A stretch of DNA of 59,369 nucleotides from Clostridiales bacterium (GCA_031287685.1 JAITSQ010000033.1:1-59369), one strand, 5' to 3'; positions 41,737 to 51,053 are shown, numbered from the stretch's first letter. Notes: a model not told the origin generated them from the sequence alone. A program made the numbers and translations.

Positions 41737-41796
41737 GGCAAGAAGCGAGATTGTGATTGCCTGAGTCTTTTCAGGCAATCACAAACACCGGGCAAG
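41737..41796. repeat. Variable-stem hairpin, reverse orientation
   Basis: A 14-bp stem TTGTGATTGCCTGA (41751-41764) with 41771-41784. The following ACACCGGGCAAG is the complement of the CTTGCCCGGTGT flank, and the preceding CAAGAAG is the complement of CTTCTTG, so this copy lies in reverse. It separates rpsP from khpA inside one transcription unit. Confidence 0.8.
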
Positions 41797-41832
41797 ACCG
41801 GGCAAATCCAATAACGAAAGGACAAAACAACC

Positions 41833-42063
41833 GTGAAAGAGTTGTTGGAATTTATAGCGAAAAACCTTGTGGACAGCCCGGACGAAGTTTCGGTGAACGA
41901 AGTCGTCAGCGAGCGCTCAACCATCCTTGAGCTTAAGGTGTCCGACGACGATATGGGCAAGGTTATCGGCAAGCAGGGGCGCATTGCCAAGGCTATCCGC
42001 ACCGTCCTCAAGGCGGCGGCAATGCGAGGCGACAAGAGAATCGTCGTCGAGATTATGAAGTAA
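41833..42063 (+). CDS. khpA: KH-domain RNA-binding protein KhpA
   Basis: A 76-residue single KH-domain protein (YlqC type) that binds RNA and influences cell division and ribosome function in Bacillota. GTG 41833 follows AAAGGA. LKVSDDDMGKVIGKQGRIAK (split: DDDMGKVIGKQGRIAKAIR, about 43-61) is the GXXG RNA-binding loop. Normally rimM, trmD and rplS would follow, but here the next genes belong to a decarboxylase pump. Confidence 0.95.
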   Translation: MKELLEFIAKNLVDSPDEVSVNEVVSERSTILELKVSDDDMGKVIGKQGRIAKAIRTVLKAAAMRGDKRIVVEIMK

Positions 42064-42106
42064 GTCTTTTTGAAGTTTGAGACGGGATTGTGCGGAGGTG
42101 TTCTGC

Positions 42107-42442
42107 GTGGGTTTTATGGCGCAAGGGTTGTCTGTATGCGTAATAGGAATGGTGGTTGTGGGCGCGGTTCTGCAGCTTATTTCGATGATGATGGATTTAT
42201 TCAAGGCGCTGATGTATAAAGAAGCCGCGCCGAAACACAATGAAAAAAAAGATATTTCAGATAAAACGGCCGAAGCGGGGGCGCCTGGCGGAAACCCCGC
42301 CGGCGCGGACGAGCTGGCGGCGGCCATAACCGCCGCCGTCGCCGCTTATTGCGCCGCGTCCGGCTCTCCGGCGGATAAATTTGTGGTGCGCTCGGTAAGG
42401 CCGGCGGCGCCCGCCGCTCACGGCAGGAGGACGTTGTTATGA
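42107..42442 (+). CDS. OadG-like decarboxylase gamma subunit
   Basis: GTG 42107, seven bases after GGAGG, gives 111 residues. A single N-terminal helix ([20 protein letters not shown], about 7-26) is followed by a charged, Ala/Pro-rich tail with [16 protein letters not shown] and the end [12 protein letters not shown]. This is the layout of the gamma/delta subunit of Na+-translocating decarboxylases, which holds the complex together at the membrane. Its last four bases overlap the beta subunit gene (ATGA). Confidence 0.8.
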   Translation: MGFMAQGLSVCVIGMVVVGAVLQLISMMMDLFKALMYKEAAPKHNEKKDISDKTAEAGAPGGNPAGADELAAAITAAVAAYCAASGSPADKFVVRSVRPAAPAAHGRRTLL

Positions 42443-43638
42443 ATTTTTTCTCTCTTTTTTCCGACGTAATATCTAAATTTTGTCAAAGCACGGGCTTCGC
42501 GGCGTTTTTTCAGCCCGGAGGTTATAAATTCGCGATAATGATTGTCGTGTCGCTTATTTTTATGTATCTGGCGGTTTATAAAAACTATGAGCCGCTTCTG
42601 CTCCTGCCGATTTCTTTTGGTATGCTTCTGGCCAACCTGCCGGGGGCCAACCTTATGCTCCCGGAAATGACCGACCCCGCCACGGGCGAACTCGCCAGGG
42701 GCGGGCTTCTGCATTACCTTTATATTGGGGACGAATACGGCATTTTCCCGCCGCTGATATTTCTCGGCGTGGGGGCGATGACGGATTTCGGCCCGCTTAT
42801 CGCCAACCCGCGGAGCATATTGCTCGGCGCGGCGGCCCAAGTGGGGATTTTTTTGGCCTTCCTCGGCGCGCTGGCAATAGGCTTCACGCCGCTTGAAGCC
42901 GCCTGTATAGGCATAATCGGCGGCGCGGACGGCCCGACCTCAATATTCCTGACGACGAAGCTCGCGCCGCATATGCTTGCCACGATAGCCCTGGCGGCGT
43001 ATTCGTATATGTCGCTCGTGCCCATTATTCAGCCGCCCATAATGCGCCTGCTGACGACGAAAAAAGAGCGCGCCATAAAAATGGAGCAGCTCCGCCCCGT
43101 GTCAAAAGCGGAAAAAGTAGTTTTCCCCGTGGCGGTGACGATTCTCGTAATACTCCTGCTGCCCGACTGCGCGCCGCTTGTGAGTATGCTTATGCTCGGG
43201 AACCTTTTCCGAGAGTCTATGGTGACGGAAAAACTGGCCAAAGCGGCCTCGGAATACATGATGTACATTATAACGATATTTATCGGCGTGACCGTCGGGG
43301 CGACGGCGGCGGCGGACACCTTCCTCAACGCGAAAACCCTCGGCGTTCTGGCGCTCGGCCTTGTGGCGTTCTCCTCGGCCACGGCGGGCGGGGTGCTCTT
43401 GGGCAAGCTGATGTGCGTCCTGACAAAAGGTAAAATCAACCCGCTCATAGGCGCGGCGGGAGTGTCGGCGGTGCCTATGGCGGCGCGCGTGGCTCAGAAA
43501 GTCGGCGCGGAGGAAAACCCAAGCAATTACCTGCTTATGCACGCGATGGGTCCGAACGTCGCGGGGGTTATAGGCAGCGCCGTGGCGGCGGGCGTGTTTT
43601 TGTCGCTGAAGACGTTTTTCGAGAGCATGGCGAGGTAA
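42439..43638 (+). CDS. oadB: Na+-translocating decarboxylase beta subunit
   Basis: The beta subunit decarboxylates carboxybiotin and pumps Na+ out of the cell. The 399 residues make about ten helices. Key motifs are [16 protein letters not shown] (about 155-170, Asp of the Na+ path), [19 protein letters not shown] (about 193-211) and the C-terminal [20 protein letters not shown] with [19 protein letters not shown]. Oxaloacetate, methylmalonyl-CoA and glutaconyl-CoA pumps share this subunit. The carboxyltransferase and biotin carrier genes are not in the window, so the substrate cannot be named and the symbol is nominal. Confidence 0.92.
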   Translation: MNFFSLFSDVISKFCQSTGFAAFFQPGGYKFAIMIVVSLIFMYLAVYKNYEPLLLLPISFGMLLANLPGANLMLPEMTDPATGELARGGLLHYLYIGDEYGIFPPLIFLGVGAMTDFGPLIANPRSILLGAAAQVGIFLAFLGALAIGFTPLEAACIGIIGGADGPTSIFLTTKLAPHMLATIALAAYSYMSLVPIIQPPIMRLLTTKKERAIKMEQLRPVSKAEKVVFPVAVTILVILLLPDCAPLVSMLMLGNLFRESMVTEKLAKAASEYMMYIITIFIGVTVGATAAADTFLNAKTLGVLALGLVAFSSATAGGVLLGKLMCVLTKGKINPLIGAAGVSAVPMAARVAQKVGAEENPSNYLLMHAMGPNVAGVIGSAVAAGVFLSLKTFFESMAR

Positions 43639-43642
43639 AATA

Positions 43643-44644
43643 ATGAACTATATCGGTTCAAAATACTCGCTGCTCGGCTTTTTGAGCGAATCCGTCCGTT
43701 CCGTGGCCGGCAGCCGGCTGGACGGCTCCGTGTTCGCCGATTTATTCTCCGGCACGGGCGTCGTCACCGGCGCGTTCAAAGAGCTGGGCTGCGCGGTTAT
43801 CGCCAACGACTTTCAGCATTACGCCTACGCCTTGAGCCGCCATTACGCGGAAAACACACCGCCAATCCCCTCGGGGCGCCTTGACTGGCTTAACTCCTTA
43901 GAGGGCGAGGACGGCTTTGTGTATATGAATTACTGCGCGGGTTCGCAGAGCGGGCGGAACTATTTCACGGACGAAAACGGCCGGAAGTGCGACGCGATAA
44001 GAAACGCCCTCAGCCGATTGCGCTCAAGCGGCGAAATCGGCGAGGACGAATATTATTACTACCTGTCCGGCCTGATAAACTCAATAGACAAAGTGGCGAA
44101 CACGGCCAGCGTGTACGGCGCGTACCTGAAACACCTCAAGGCGAGCGCGGCGAAACCCTTTAAGCTGGAGCTGCTCCCGCTGGCGAAGGGTGAGCGCGGC
44201 AAAGCCTATAACGAGGATATTAACGCGCTTATACGCCGGGTAAGCGGAGACGTGCTTTACCTTGACCCGCCGTATAACGCCCGGCAGTATTGCTCTAATT
44301 ATCACGTTCTTGAAACTATTTCCCGTTGGGACAACCCGAAGCTCACGGGGAAAACCGGCCTGCGTGATTCTTCGCGGCTCGATCAGAGGAGCGCGTTCTG
44401 CTCAAAACGGACGGCGGCGGCCGCGTTTGACGACGTCGTCGCCAACGCGGACTTCAAATACATATTTCTCAGCTATAATAACGAGGGATTGATGAGCATC
44501 GACCTTATTCAGGAAATAATGTCAAATTACGGCAGGTATGAGCGGTTTACGAAGGAGCACCGCCGTTTCCGCGCGGACAAAGAGGACGCGCGCAACCACA
44601 AGGCGGACTCCACCACCGAATATCTGCACGTTCTTGTGAAATAA
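43643..44644 (+). CDS. D12-class DNA adenine methyltransferase
   Basis: A 333-residue N6-adenine DNA methyltransferase. MNYIGSKYSLLGFL opens the family, ADLFSGTGVVTGAFKELG (about 32-49) is the SAM-binding motif I, and LYLDPPYNARQYCSNYHVLE (about 203-222) holds catalytic motif IV DPPY with the RQY-x(2)-NYH extension seen in FokI-type methylases. It is only 4 bp after oadB and ends 2 bp before the convergent nuclease gene. Composition matches the host better than the nuclease does. The recognition site cannot be read from sequence. Confidence 0.88.
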   Translation: MNYIGSKYSLLGFLSESVRSVAGSRLDGSVFADLFSGTGVVTGAFKELGCAVIANDFQHYAYALSRHYAENTPPIPSGRLDWLNSLEGEDGFVYMNYCAGSQSGRNYFTDENGRKCDAIRNALSRLRSSGEIGEDEYYYYLSGLINSIDKVANTASVYGAYLKHLKASAAKPFKLELLPLAKGERGKAYNEDINALIRRVSGDVLYLDPPYNARQYCSNYHVLETISRWDNPKLTGKTGLRDSSRLDQRSAFCSKRTAAAAFDDVVANADFKYIFLSYNNEGLMSIDLIQEIMSNYGRYERFTKEHRRFRADKEDARNHKADSTTEYLHVLVK

Positions 44645-44646
44645 CT

Positions 44647-45396
44647 CTATTGCCCCAAAAGGATTTCAAGCGCGCCTTCGTTAAACCGCAGCTTGGTTCC
44701 CTTGCGTTTTTTGTGCGCCTGCGCGTTGACGACGGACCATCCTTTATATTTGATTGTTATACTTTCGTCCCAGTCCTCTCTTTCGCTTGTGAACGAAAAA
44801 TCGTCACGCTTAAAGCCTTTAACGTCGCTTTTCTTGATAACCCGTATGCGAGGCCGTCCGGTAGGTTCCTTATTTTCGCGCACGACGTTGGTTATGTGCG
44901 CCAGGTTATCGCAATTCAGCAGATTCGCTATCATTATCGGTATTACTTTATGAGGAAAATAGTACACGGTGTCCTTATAATGCTCGATTTTGCCGCGAGT
45001 GTCCTCCGGGCAATTTTTAAGCTGCTCAATTAAAGACTTGTTCTTTTCAGGGGATTTTTTTGCTTCAAGCAATAAATTTTTCGCGAAGGTATTGTAGGTT
45101 GACTGTCCGACTTTCTGAGGGCAGGTTCTCCCCTCCCATTTCTGGTTGGTTTTTACGGAAAGCGTTTCCCCGCTTTCCTGAATAAAATCAATTTCGTTTT
45201 GACTCTCGCCGACATATTCAACGGGCGCGGACAATTCTTCGGATTCAAAAGCCTTTTTAATGGGATTTTTCAGCGAATCAATAATATCCTCGTCCCCGCG
45301 CCACCTAAAGTCGCTGTCGACAGGTATGCCATAAACGTCCGCGATGGCGATTTCGGCGCAAACCCCGACGGTTTCGTTATTAAATTTCATCGTCAT
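44647..45396 (-). CDS. Probable type II restriction endonuclease
   Basis: About 249 residues, convergent with the methyltransferase (2 bp between stops), the usual layout of a type II restriction-modification pair. Candidate starts are ATG 45396 and ATG 45390, both behind GGTGGAAGGA. I do not recognise the family for certain. NEIDFIQESGETLSVKTNQK (about 68-87) could be a PD-(D/E)xK site, with Asp, then S-V-K in place of E-x-K. GKIEHYKDTVYYFP and the basic C-terminal RPRIRVIKKSDVKGFK are compatible with DNA contact. The gene is clearly AT-richer than its surroundings. The role rests mainly on context. Confidence 0.6.
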   Translation of the reverse strand: MTMKFNNETVGVCAEIAIADVYGIPVDSDFRWRGDEDIIDSLKNPIKKAFESEELSAPVEYVGESQNEIDFIQESGETLSVKTNQKWEGRTCPQKVGQSTYNTFAKNLLLEAKKSPEKNKSLIEQLKNCPEDTRGKIEHYKDTVYYFPHKVIPIMIANLLNCDNLAHITNVVRENKEPTGRPRIRVIKKSDVKGFKRDDFSFTSEREDWDESITIKYKGWSVVNAQAHKKRKGTKLRFNEGALEILLGQ

Positions 45397-45459
45397 TCCT
45401 TCCACCTTTCTTTTAATATGTAAAACGGAGCGCTGTAACCCTTCACGAGTTAATTATAT

Positions 45460-45473
45460 CGCGCGCGCGCGCG
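45460..45473. repeat. Alternating CG tract
   Basis: Fourteen bases of strictly alternating C and G, flanked by AT-rich DNA, upstream of the nuclease gene. Such tracts can adopt Z-form DNA and are prone to length change. Confidence 0.7.
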
Positions 45474-45589
45474 TTTGTCTATATTTTTTGTCGCATTGTA
45501 ACTAAAAAAACATAATTGGCTCTAAATAATAAGTTCTAAGTCTTTTTTAATAGCGGCGGCCCGTCCCGCTCCGCCATGCATTCCCGCGA

Positions 45590-45618
45590 TTGACACGCCC
45601 GGAATTTTGGTGTAAACT
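45590..45618 (+). promoter_or_regulatory. nrdD-nrdG promoter
   Basis: TTGACA (45590-45595), 17 bp, TAAACT (45613-45618), 76 bp before the nrdD start codon. I did not find a clear NrdR box. Confidence 0.6.
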
Positions 45619-45694
45619 TAAAAAGAATTTAATATTTTAAGGAAAAACGGCCGCAGCCTCCAAAACTACATAAAGGCAAGAAGGAGCATTTTCT

Positions 45695-47809
45695 ATGTTC
45701 GCGTCAATAATCAAGCGGGACGGGCGTACCCAGCCCTTCAACGAAAGTAAAATCACGGACGCCATATTCAAGGGGTTTCAAGCGGTGGGCGAGGCGGACC
45801 GGCAGCGGGCCGTGGAGCTTACCCTTGAGGTTATGAAAAAAATTAAACAGCAATACGCGGAAAACGCTTTCTCCGTGGAGGACGTTCAGGACATAGTCGA
45901 AACCGTTCTGATAGAACAAGGCCACGCCAAGGCGGCAAAGTCCTACATTCTGTACCGGGAGAACCGCTCGCGCCTTAGGGAATCCCGAAGCGAGCTTATG
46001 GACGCCGTTTCGGAAATCCTGCGGGAAACAAACCGGGACAACGCCAACGTGGGGAACTCCCCCTCCGCGAAGGTACTTCAAATATCCGAAGCCGCCTCAA
46101 AAAATTACTACCTGAAGCGCGCGCTTCCCGAAAAAGAGGCCGCCGCGCACATAAACGGCGATATATACATTCACGACTTATCTTGGTACGGCAAGACCCT
46201 GACCTGCCTGCAAATCCCCCTGGACCGCCTTTTGCGGGAGGGTTTCAACAACGGGCACGGCTGCATTCGCCCCCCCAAGGGCGTCAAGACGGCGGCGGCC
46301 CTGGCGGCCATTATCCTCCAGAGCAACCAGAACGATATGCACGGCGGGCAGTCTTTCGCGTATTTCGACCGGGACATGGCCGTCTACGCGGCGCTTGAGC
46401 GGAAACGGCAGGAGAAAATTATCCGCCGGGGCCTGGCGGAGCTTGGGCTTTCCGCCGCCGACGAGAGGATTGAGGCCCTCGCCGCCGAAAGAACCCGCGA
46501 GGAAACCTATCAGGCAATGGAGGGCTTTATCTATAACCTGAACACAATGCACTCACGGGCGGGCGCCCAGGTGCCTTTTTCAAGCGTCAATCTCGGCACG
46601 GACGTCTCGCCGGAGGGCCGCCTCGTCACCGAGTGTTTCCTCCTCGCCTACGAAAAAGGCTTAGGCAAGGGCGAAACCCCTCTTTTCCCCAATATATGCT
46701 TCAAGCTCAAGGAGGACGTCAACTTCGAGCCGGGAGACCCGAATTACGACCTGTTTCAGCTGAGTATGCGCGTGGCCTGCAAGAGGCTTTTCCCTAATTA
46801 CTCCTTTCAGGACGCGAGCTTCAACAAGCCCTTCCGCGAGGAGGAAGTGGCTTATATGGGCTGCCGGACGCGGGTCATCGCGAACCGCAACGGCGCGGAG
46901 ATTACCAATTGCAGGGGAAACCTGTCCTTTACGACCATTAACCTCCCCCGGCTCGGCATACGCGCCGGCAAGGACCTCTCCCTTTTCTGGAGGCTGCTCG
47001 ACGAAACCCTTGAGCTGTGCGCCGGCCAGCTGCTGACGCGGTACGACGCGCAGAAAAAGCTGAAAGTAAAGGATTTCCCTTTCTTGATGGGGCAGAAGCT
47101 TTATCTTGACAGCGAAGAGTTAGGCCCGAACGACGCTATTGAAAAGGCAATCCGCCACGGGACGCTCAGCGTCGGCTTTATCGGCTTGGCGGAGTGTCTG
47201 GCCGCCCTGACGGGGAAGCACCACGGCGAAAGCGCCGAAGCTCAGGCGCTCGGCGTTTCAATAGTCAGCCATATGCGGCGGCGGTGCGACGAAGCGGCGG
47301 AAAAACACGGGCTTAATTTCACCCTGCTCGCCACGCCCGCCGAACAGCTCAGCGGCAAGTTTATAAAAATCGACGCGGAGCGCTTCGGCGTAATCCCCGG
47401 CGTCACGGACAAGGAGTGGTACACGAACTCGTTCCACGTGCCCGTGGAATATCGCATAGGCGCGCTCGACAAAATCGCGCTTGAGGGCGCGTACCACAAA
47501 TACTGCAACGCGGGGCATATCTCTTACGTTGAGCTGCCCTCCGCGCCGGAGCACAATACGGAGGCTTTCGAGACGCTCATCCGGGCTATGGCGGAAGCGG
47601 ATATGGGGTACGCCGCGGTGAATTTCCCCGTGGACATCTGCTGCGACTGCGGCCTGAACGGCGTTATCCCGGAGGATACCTGCCCGAAATGCGGCGGCGG
47701 CAACATCAGCCGCGTGCGCAGGATTACCGGCTATCTCTCCACGCTCGACCGTTTCAACGACAGCAAGCTGGCCGAAGAGCGCAACCGCCAGGTTCATTAT
47801 AAATTTTAA
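45695..47809 (+). CDS. nrdD: Anaerobic ribonucleoside-triphosphate reductase
   Basis: NrdD reduces ribonucleotides to deoxyribonucleotides without oxygen, using a glycyl radical made by NrdG. The 704 residues begin with an ATP-cone (SIIKRDGRTQPFNESKIT, about 4-21) for allosteric control. The ten-stranded barrel shows YIHDLSWYGKTLTCLQI-type sequence (split: DIYIHDLSWYGKTL). CGCRTRVIANRNG-like is present here as MGCRTRVIANRNGAE. The C-terminal zinc site CDCG (about 649) and CPKCGGG (about 663) precedes RITGYLSTLDRFN, whose Gly (about 679) is the radical site. ATG follows AAGAAGGAG. Confidence 0.96.
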   Translation: MFASIIKRDGRTQPFNESKITDAIFKGFQAVGEADRQRAVELTLEVMKKIKQQYAENAFSVEDVQDIVETVLIEQGHAKAAKSYILYRENRSRLRESRSELMDAVSEILRETNRDNANVGNSPSAKVLQISEAASKNYYLKRALPEKEAAAHINGDIYIHDLSWYGKTLTCLQIPLDRLLREGFNNGHGCIRPPKGVKTAAALAAIILQSNQNDMHGGQSFAYFDRDMAVYAALERKRQEKIIRRGLAELGLSAADERIEALAAERTREETYQAMEGFIYNLNTMHSRAGAQVPFSSVNLGTDVSPEGRLVTECFLLAYEKGLGKGETPLFPNICFKLKEDVNFEPGDPNYDLFQLSMRVACKRLFPNYSFQDASFNKPFREEEVAYMGCRTRVIANRNGAEITNCRGNLSFTTINLPRLGIRAGKDLSLFWRLLDETLELCAGQLLTRYDAQKKLKVKDFPFLMGQKLYLDSEELGPNDAIEKAIRHGTLSVGFIGLAECLAALTGKHHGESAEAQALGVSIVSHMRRRCDEAAEKHGLNFTLLATPAEQLSGKFIKIDAERFGVIPGVTDKEWYTNSFHVPVEYRIGALDKIALEGAYHKYCNAGHISYVELPSAPEHNTEAFETLIRAMAEADMGYAAVNFPVDICCDCGLNGVIPEDTCPKCGGGNISRVRRITGYLSTLDRFNDSKLAEERNRQVHYKF

Positions 47810-47824
47810 GAAAAGAGGAGCTTT

Positions 47825-48316
47825 ATGCGTTTATCAGGCATTACGCCGGAAAGCGTCGTGGACGGGCCCGGGTTACGGATTGTTATTTTCGCGCAGGGCT
47901 GCCCGCATAAATGCCCGCGCTGTCATAACCCCGAAAGCTGGGACCTCGGCGCGGGCGCGGAGTTTTCCGTCCGGCAGGTTATCCGCCTGCTGAAGCGGCG
48001 GAAAAAGAATATCCGCGGCGTTACCTTTTCGGGCGGGGAGCCGTTCCTTCAGGCGGCGGAGTTCGCGCAGGCCGCGCAGGCCGCCCGCCTGGCGGGCTTT
48101 GACATAGTGACTTATACGGGCTTTTCCTACGAATACCTGGCCGGAAGCGCCGACGACGGCATAAAGGCCCTGCTTTCCGCCACCGATATTCTGATTGACG
48201 GAAAGTATGTTCACGAGCTTCGGGAGCCGGGTTTGCGCTTTCGCGGCTCCTCCAACCAGCGGGTCATAGACCTGGCCGCCTCCCGAAAATGCGAGAAAGT
48301 CGTCCTGTGCGGGTGA
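47825..48316 (+). CDS. nrdG: Anaerobic RNR-activating protein
   Basis: NrdG is a radical SAM enzyme that installs the glycyl radical on NrdD. The 163 residues contain VDGPGLRIVIFAQGCPHKCP, split as DGPGLRIVIFAQGC and CPHKCPRCHNPESWD; the latter is the C-x3-C-x2-C iron-sulphur motif (about 26-33). VTFSGGEPFLQA (about 66-77) is the SAM-binding GGEP motif. ATG follows AAAGAGGAG, 15 bp after nrdD. Confidence 0.96.
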   Translation: MRLSGITPESVVDGPGLRIVIFAQGCPHKCPRCHNPESWDLGAGAEFSVRQVIRLLKRRKKNIRGVTFSGGEPFLQAAEFAQAAQAARLAGFDIVTYTGFSYEYLAGSADDGIKALLSATDILIDGKYVHELREPGLRFRGSSNQRVIDLAASRKCEKVVLCG

Positions 48317-48322
48317 AATAAA

Positions 48323-48380
48323 GAAGGGGGCCTTGGCTTGTCTAAAGAATTCAGACAAACTAAGGCCCCCTATTCAGGGT
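48323..48380. repeat. Variable-stem hairpin after nrdG
   Basis: GGGGGCCTTGG then CTTGTCT (48326-48343) pair with 48353-48370 over 18 positions with one mismatch and one G-T pair; the loop is about nine bases. Both arms extend to G5/C5, unlike other copies. AAGAAGGGGG before it is the complement of CCCCCTTCTT, and TTCTTGAAAAG after it matches the end of the 5169 copy. It starts seven bases after the nrdG stop and may end that transcript. Confidence 0.8.
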
Positions 48381-48401
48381 TCTTGAAAAGCAGGCGAGAA
48401 A

Positions 48402-50282
48402 GTGTCCGAAATGTTCGACATCCCAAGCGAGCTTGAAAAGCTGCCCGCGCGCAGCGGCGTCTACCTTATGCGCGACGAAACCCGCCGCATAATCTACGTC
48501 GGCAAGGCGAAAAGCCTTCGTAACCGCGTGCGGTCTTATTTTCGCGAAAACGTAACGGATTATAAAACCCGCGCCCTCCGCGCGCAAATCGCCGAATTTG
48601 AGTATATACTGACCGATACGGAGCTTGAGGCGTTCATTCTCGAAAACAACTTAATCAAAAAGTACAAGCCGAAATACAACATTTTGTTAAAAGACAGCAA
48701 AACCTATCCGTATATAAAAATCACGACTTCGGAGCCTTTCCCGCGCGTACTTACGGCGCGCCGGCGCGGGCGGGAAAAGGCGCGGTATTTCGGCCCGTTC
48801 GTCACGGGCTTGCGCGACGCGATGAGCGTCGTCCGGAGCATATGGCCCGTCCGCCTGTGCGACCTGACCATACCGCCGGGCGGCGGGTCCTTCCGCCCGT
48901 GCCTCAACAACCACATCGGGCGGTGCGGCGCGCCTTGCGCCGGCCTGATTTCCGCGGAGGATTACCGGGAGGTCATCGAGGACGTCGCGCGCTTCCTCTC
49001 CGGGCAATACAAACCGGTCCTGTCAAGGCTTGAGCGCGAAATGGCCGAACACGCCGAAAATATGCGCTTCGAGCAAGCGGCCAAAACGCGGGACGCGATT
49101 CGCGCCATAAACCGCATTTATCAGGAGCAGAAAATCGACGACCTGACAATGAATAACCGGGATATAATCGGCTTCGCGCGGGACGAAGAGTCCGGCGGGG
49201 CGCTGTTCTTTATGTTTTTCCTGCGCGACGGGAAAATCGTCGGCAGCGAGGATTTCCTGACTACGGGCGGGCTTCGCGAAAGCGACGGCGCGGCCCTGTC
49301 CGCCTTTATCCGCCAGTTTTACAACGAGACGACCTTCCTGCCCAAGGAAATCGTCACCACGACCCCGCCGGACGATTTGGAGCTGCTTGAAAAATACCTG
49401 TGGTCGGTTTCAGGCGCGAACGTCTCGGTCAAAAGCCCCTCCCGCGGGGAACACTCCCGCCTGGCGGAGCTTGCCTCGCGGAACGCCGCCGCCCGCCTGT
49501 CAAAATTCGGCGCGAAAATAAAGCGGGACTTCGCGGCCACGCAGGGAGCGCTTGAGGAAATCCGGGCGCTGATTGGCCTGGAGCGTCCGCTCGCCCGAAT
49601 AGAAGCCTATGACATATCGAATACGTCAGGCGCGGACAGCGTGGCTTCTATGATTGTTTTCGCGGAGGGGCGGCCCAAACAGAGCGACTACAGGAAGTTT
49701 CGAATCAAGACCGTGTCCGGCCCGGACGACTACGCCTCCGTGTCGGAGGTTATCCGCCGGCGTTTCGAGCGTTTTCTCTCCGGCGACGACCGGTTTAACC
49801 TGCTTCCCGACGCTATTTTCATAGACGGCGGCAAGGGGCAGGTTTCCGCCGTTTTAGAGGCTCTCTCGGCGCTGAGGCTTGAAATCCCCGTGTGCGGCAT
49901 GGTCAAGGACGACGCGCACCGCACGCGCGGTCTGTTTTACGGCGGCGCGGAATACTCGCCGAACCGCCGCGGAGAAGGCTTCAAACTGATTACGCGAATA
50001 CAGGACGAAACGCACCGCTTCGCCCTCGAATACCACAAAAAACTCCGCTCCGGCACAATGCTGCGCTCCGTCCTTGACGAAATCCCCGGCGTGGGCGAAA
50101 CGCGCCGGAGGCGCCTCCTGCAGGCCTTCGGCTCTCTCGGCGGGATAAAAGCCGCCTCCTTTGACCAGCTGCGCGCCGTCCCCGGAATGAACGCCTCCGC
50201 GGCGAAATCAATCCGCGATTACTTTGAAGCGCGGCCCAACGAACTGGAGGAAAATAAGTGTACCGATACCGACAAATTATAA
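48402..50282 (+). CDS. uvrC: UvrABC excinuclease subunit C
   Basis: UvrC makes both incisions in nucleotide excision repair. The 626 residues start at GTG 48402 or ATG 48411. GVYLMRDETRRIIYVGKAKS (about 19-38) is the GIY-YIG nuclease for the 3' cut. A UVR region follows near 200-235, then the RNase H-like domain with EAYDISNTSGADSVASMIVF (about 403-422) and FIDGGKGQVSA for the 5' cut, and a double helix-hairpin-helix end with IPGVGETRRRRLLQAFGSLG. All are intact. The end overlaps the sortase gene by 25 bp. Confidence 0.97.
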   Translation: MSEMFDIPSELEKLPARSGVYLMRDETRRIIYVGKAKSLRNRVRSYFRENVTDYKTRALRAQIAEFEYILTDTELEAFILENNLIKKYKPKYNILLKDSKTYPYIKITTSEPFPRVLTARRRGREKARYFGPFVTGLRDAMSVVRSIWPVRLCDLTIPPGGGSFRPCLNNHIGRCGAPCAGLISAEDYREVIEDVARFLSGQYKPVLSRLEREMAEHAENMRFEQAAKTRDAIRAINRIYQEQKIDDLTMNNRDIIGFARDEESGGALFFMFFLRDGKIVGSEDFLTTGGLRESDGAALSAFIRQFYNETTFLPKEIVTTTPPDDLELLEKYLWSVSGANVSVKSPSRGEHSRLAELASRNAAARLSKFGAKIKRDFAATQGALEEIRALIGLERPLARIEAYDISNTSGADSVASMIVFAEGRPKQSDYRKFRIKTVSGPDDYASVSEVIRRRFERFLSGDDRFNLLPDAIFIDGGKGQVSAVLEALSALRLEIPVCGMVKDDAHRTRGLFYGGAEYSPNRRGEGFKLITRIQDETHRFALEYHKKLRSGTMLRSVLDEIPGVGETRRRRLLQAFGSLGGIKAASFDQLRAVPGMNASAAKSIRDYFEARPNELEENKCTDTDKL

Positions 50283-51046
50283 AGGCGGGAATCCTGGCGC
50301 TCTGCCTGCTGCTGGCCTTTGCGGTCAAAAGCGCCGCGCTCCTGCACGAGGAGCGGAGCAAACCCCCGGAATTTTACGCGGCTTTTGAGGAAACGCCGGA
50401 AACCTCCGACGACCCGGACGCGACGGGTGAAGCCGAAACCGCCCCCAAAGCCGATTCCTTTCAGCCTCCGGAAATCCTCAGGGAAATAAAGGAACTGCGC
50501 GAAATCTATCAAAACCCTGAAATAGTGGGGTTTCTTGAGGTTGAGGGGACTCGGATAAAATATCCCGTCGTCCGCCACAGGGACAACGATTTTTATCTTA
50601 CCCGCGACCTTCGCGGCGCCGACGCGCGCGGCGGCTCAATATTTATGGACTATGAGAATAGATTAGACACGCTCGACCAGAATACAGTCATCTACGGCCA
50701 TAACATGAAGGACGGCTCGATGTTTCACGACCTGCGCAAATACAAAGACCCGGCTTTTTTCGAGAAACACCGCTCCGTCCGCCTGACTACGCCCTACGCC
50801 CGCACCGTATGGGAGGTGGCCGCGTTTATGAACACCCCTATTGACCTGAACTATATACAGGTGTATTTCCCGGAGGGCGAGGGTTTTGCCGCGCTCCTGG
50901 CCGAAATCAAGCGCCGCGCCGCTTATGACACCGGCGTGACGCTCTCCCCGGAGGACCGTATCCTCAACCTCTCGACCTGCACGGGCAGCCCCGCCGAGGG
51001 CGGGAAAAGGTACGTGCTGTGCGCGCGGCTTGTGAGCGAGGAATAA
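50258..51046 (+). CDS. srtB: Class B sortase
   Basis: A membrane transpeptidase that attaches sorted proteins to peptidoglycan. GTG 50258 is eight bases after GGAGG inside uvrC; the 262 residues begin with a signal anchor (IIKAGILALCLLLAFAVKS, about 7-25). The catalytic His is in TVIYGHNMKDGSMFHDL, the Cys in LNLSTCTGS and the Arg in GKRYVLCARL, as required for class B. No sortase substrate with an NP-type sorting signal is in the window, so its partner is elsewhere. It converges on queA with 7 bp between. Confidence 0.93.
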   Translation: MYRYRQIIKAGILALCLLLAFAVKSAALLHEERSKPPEFYAAFEETPETSDDPDATGEAETAPKADSFQPPEILREIKELREIYQNPEIVGFLEVEGTRIKYPVVRHRDNDFYLTRDLRGADARGGSIFMDYENRLDTLDQNTVIYGHNMKDGSMFHDLRKYKDPAFFEKHRSVRLTTPYARTVWEVAAFMNTPIDLNYIQVYFPEGEGFAALLAEIKRRAAYDTGVTLSPEDRILNLSTCTGSPAEGGKRYVLCARLVSEE

Positions 51047-51053
51047 CCCTATC

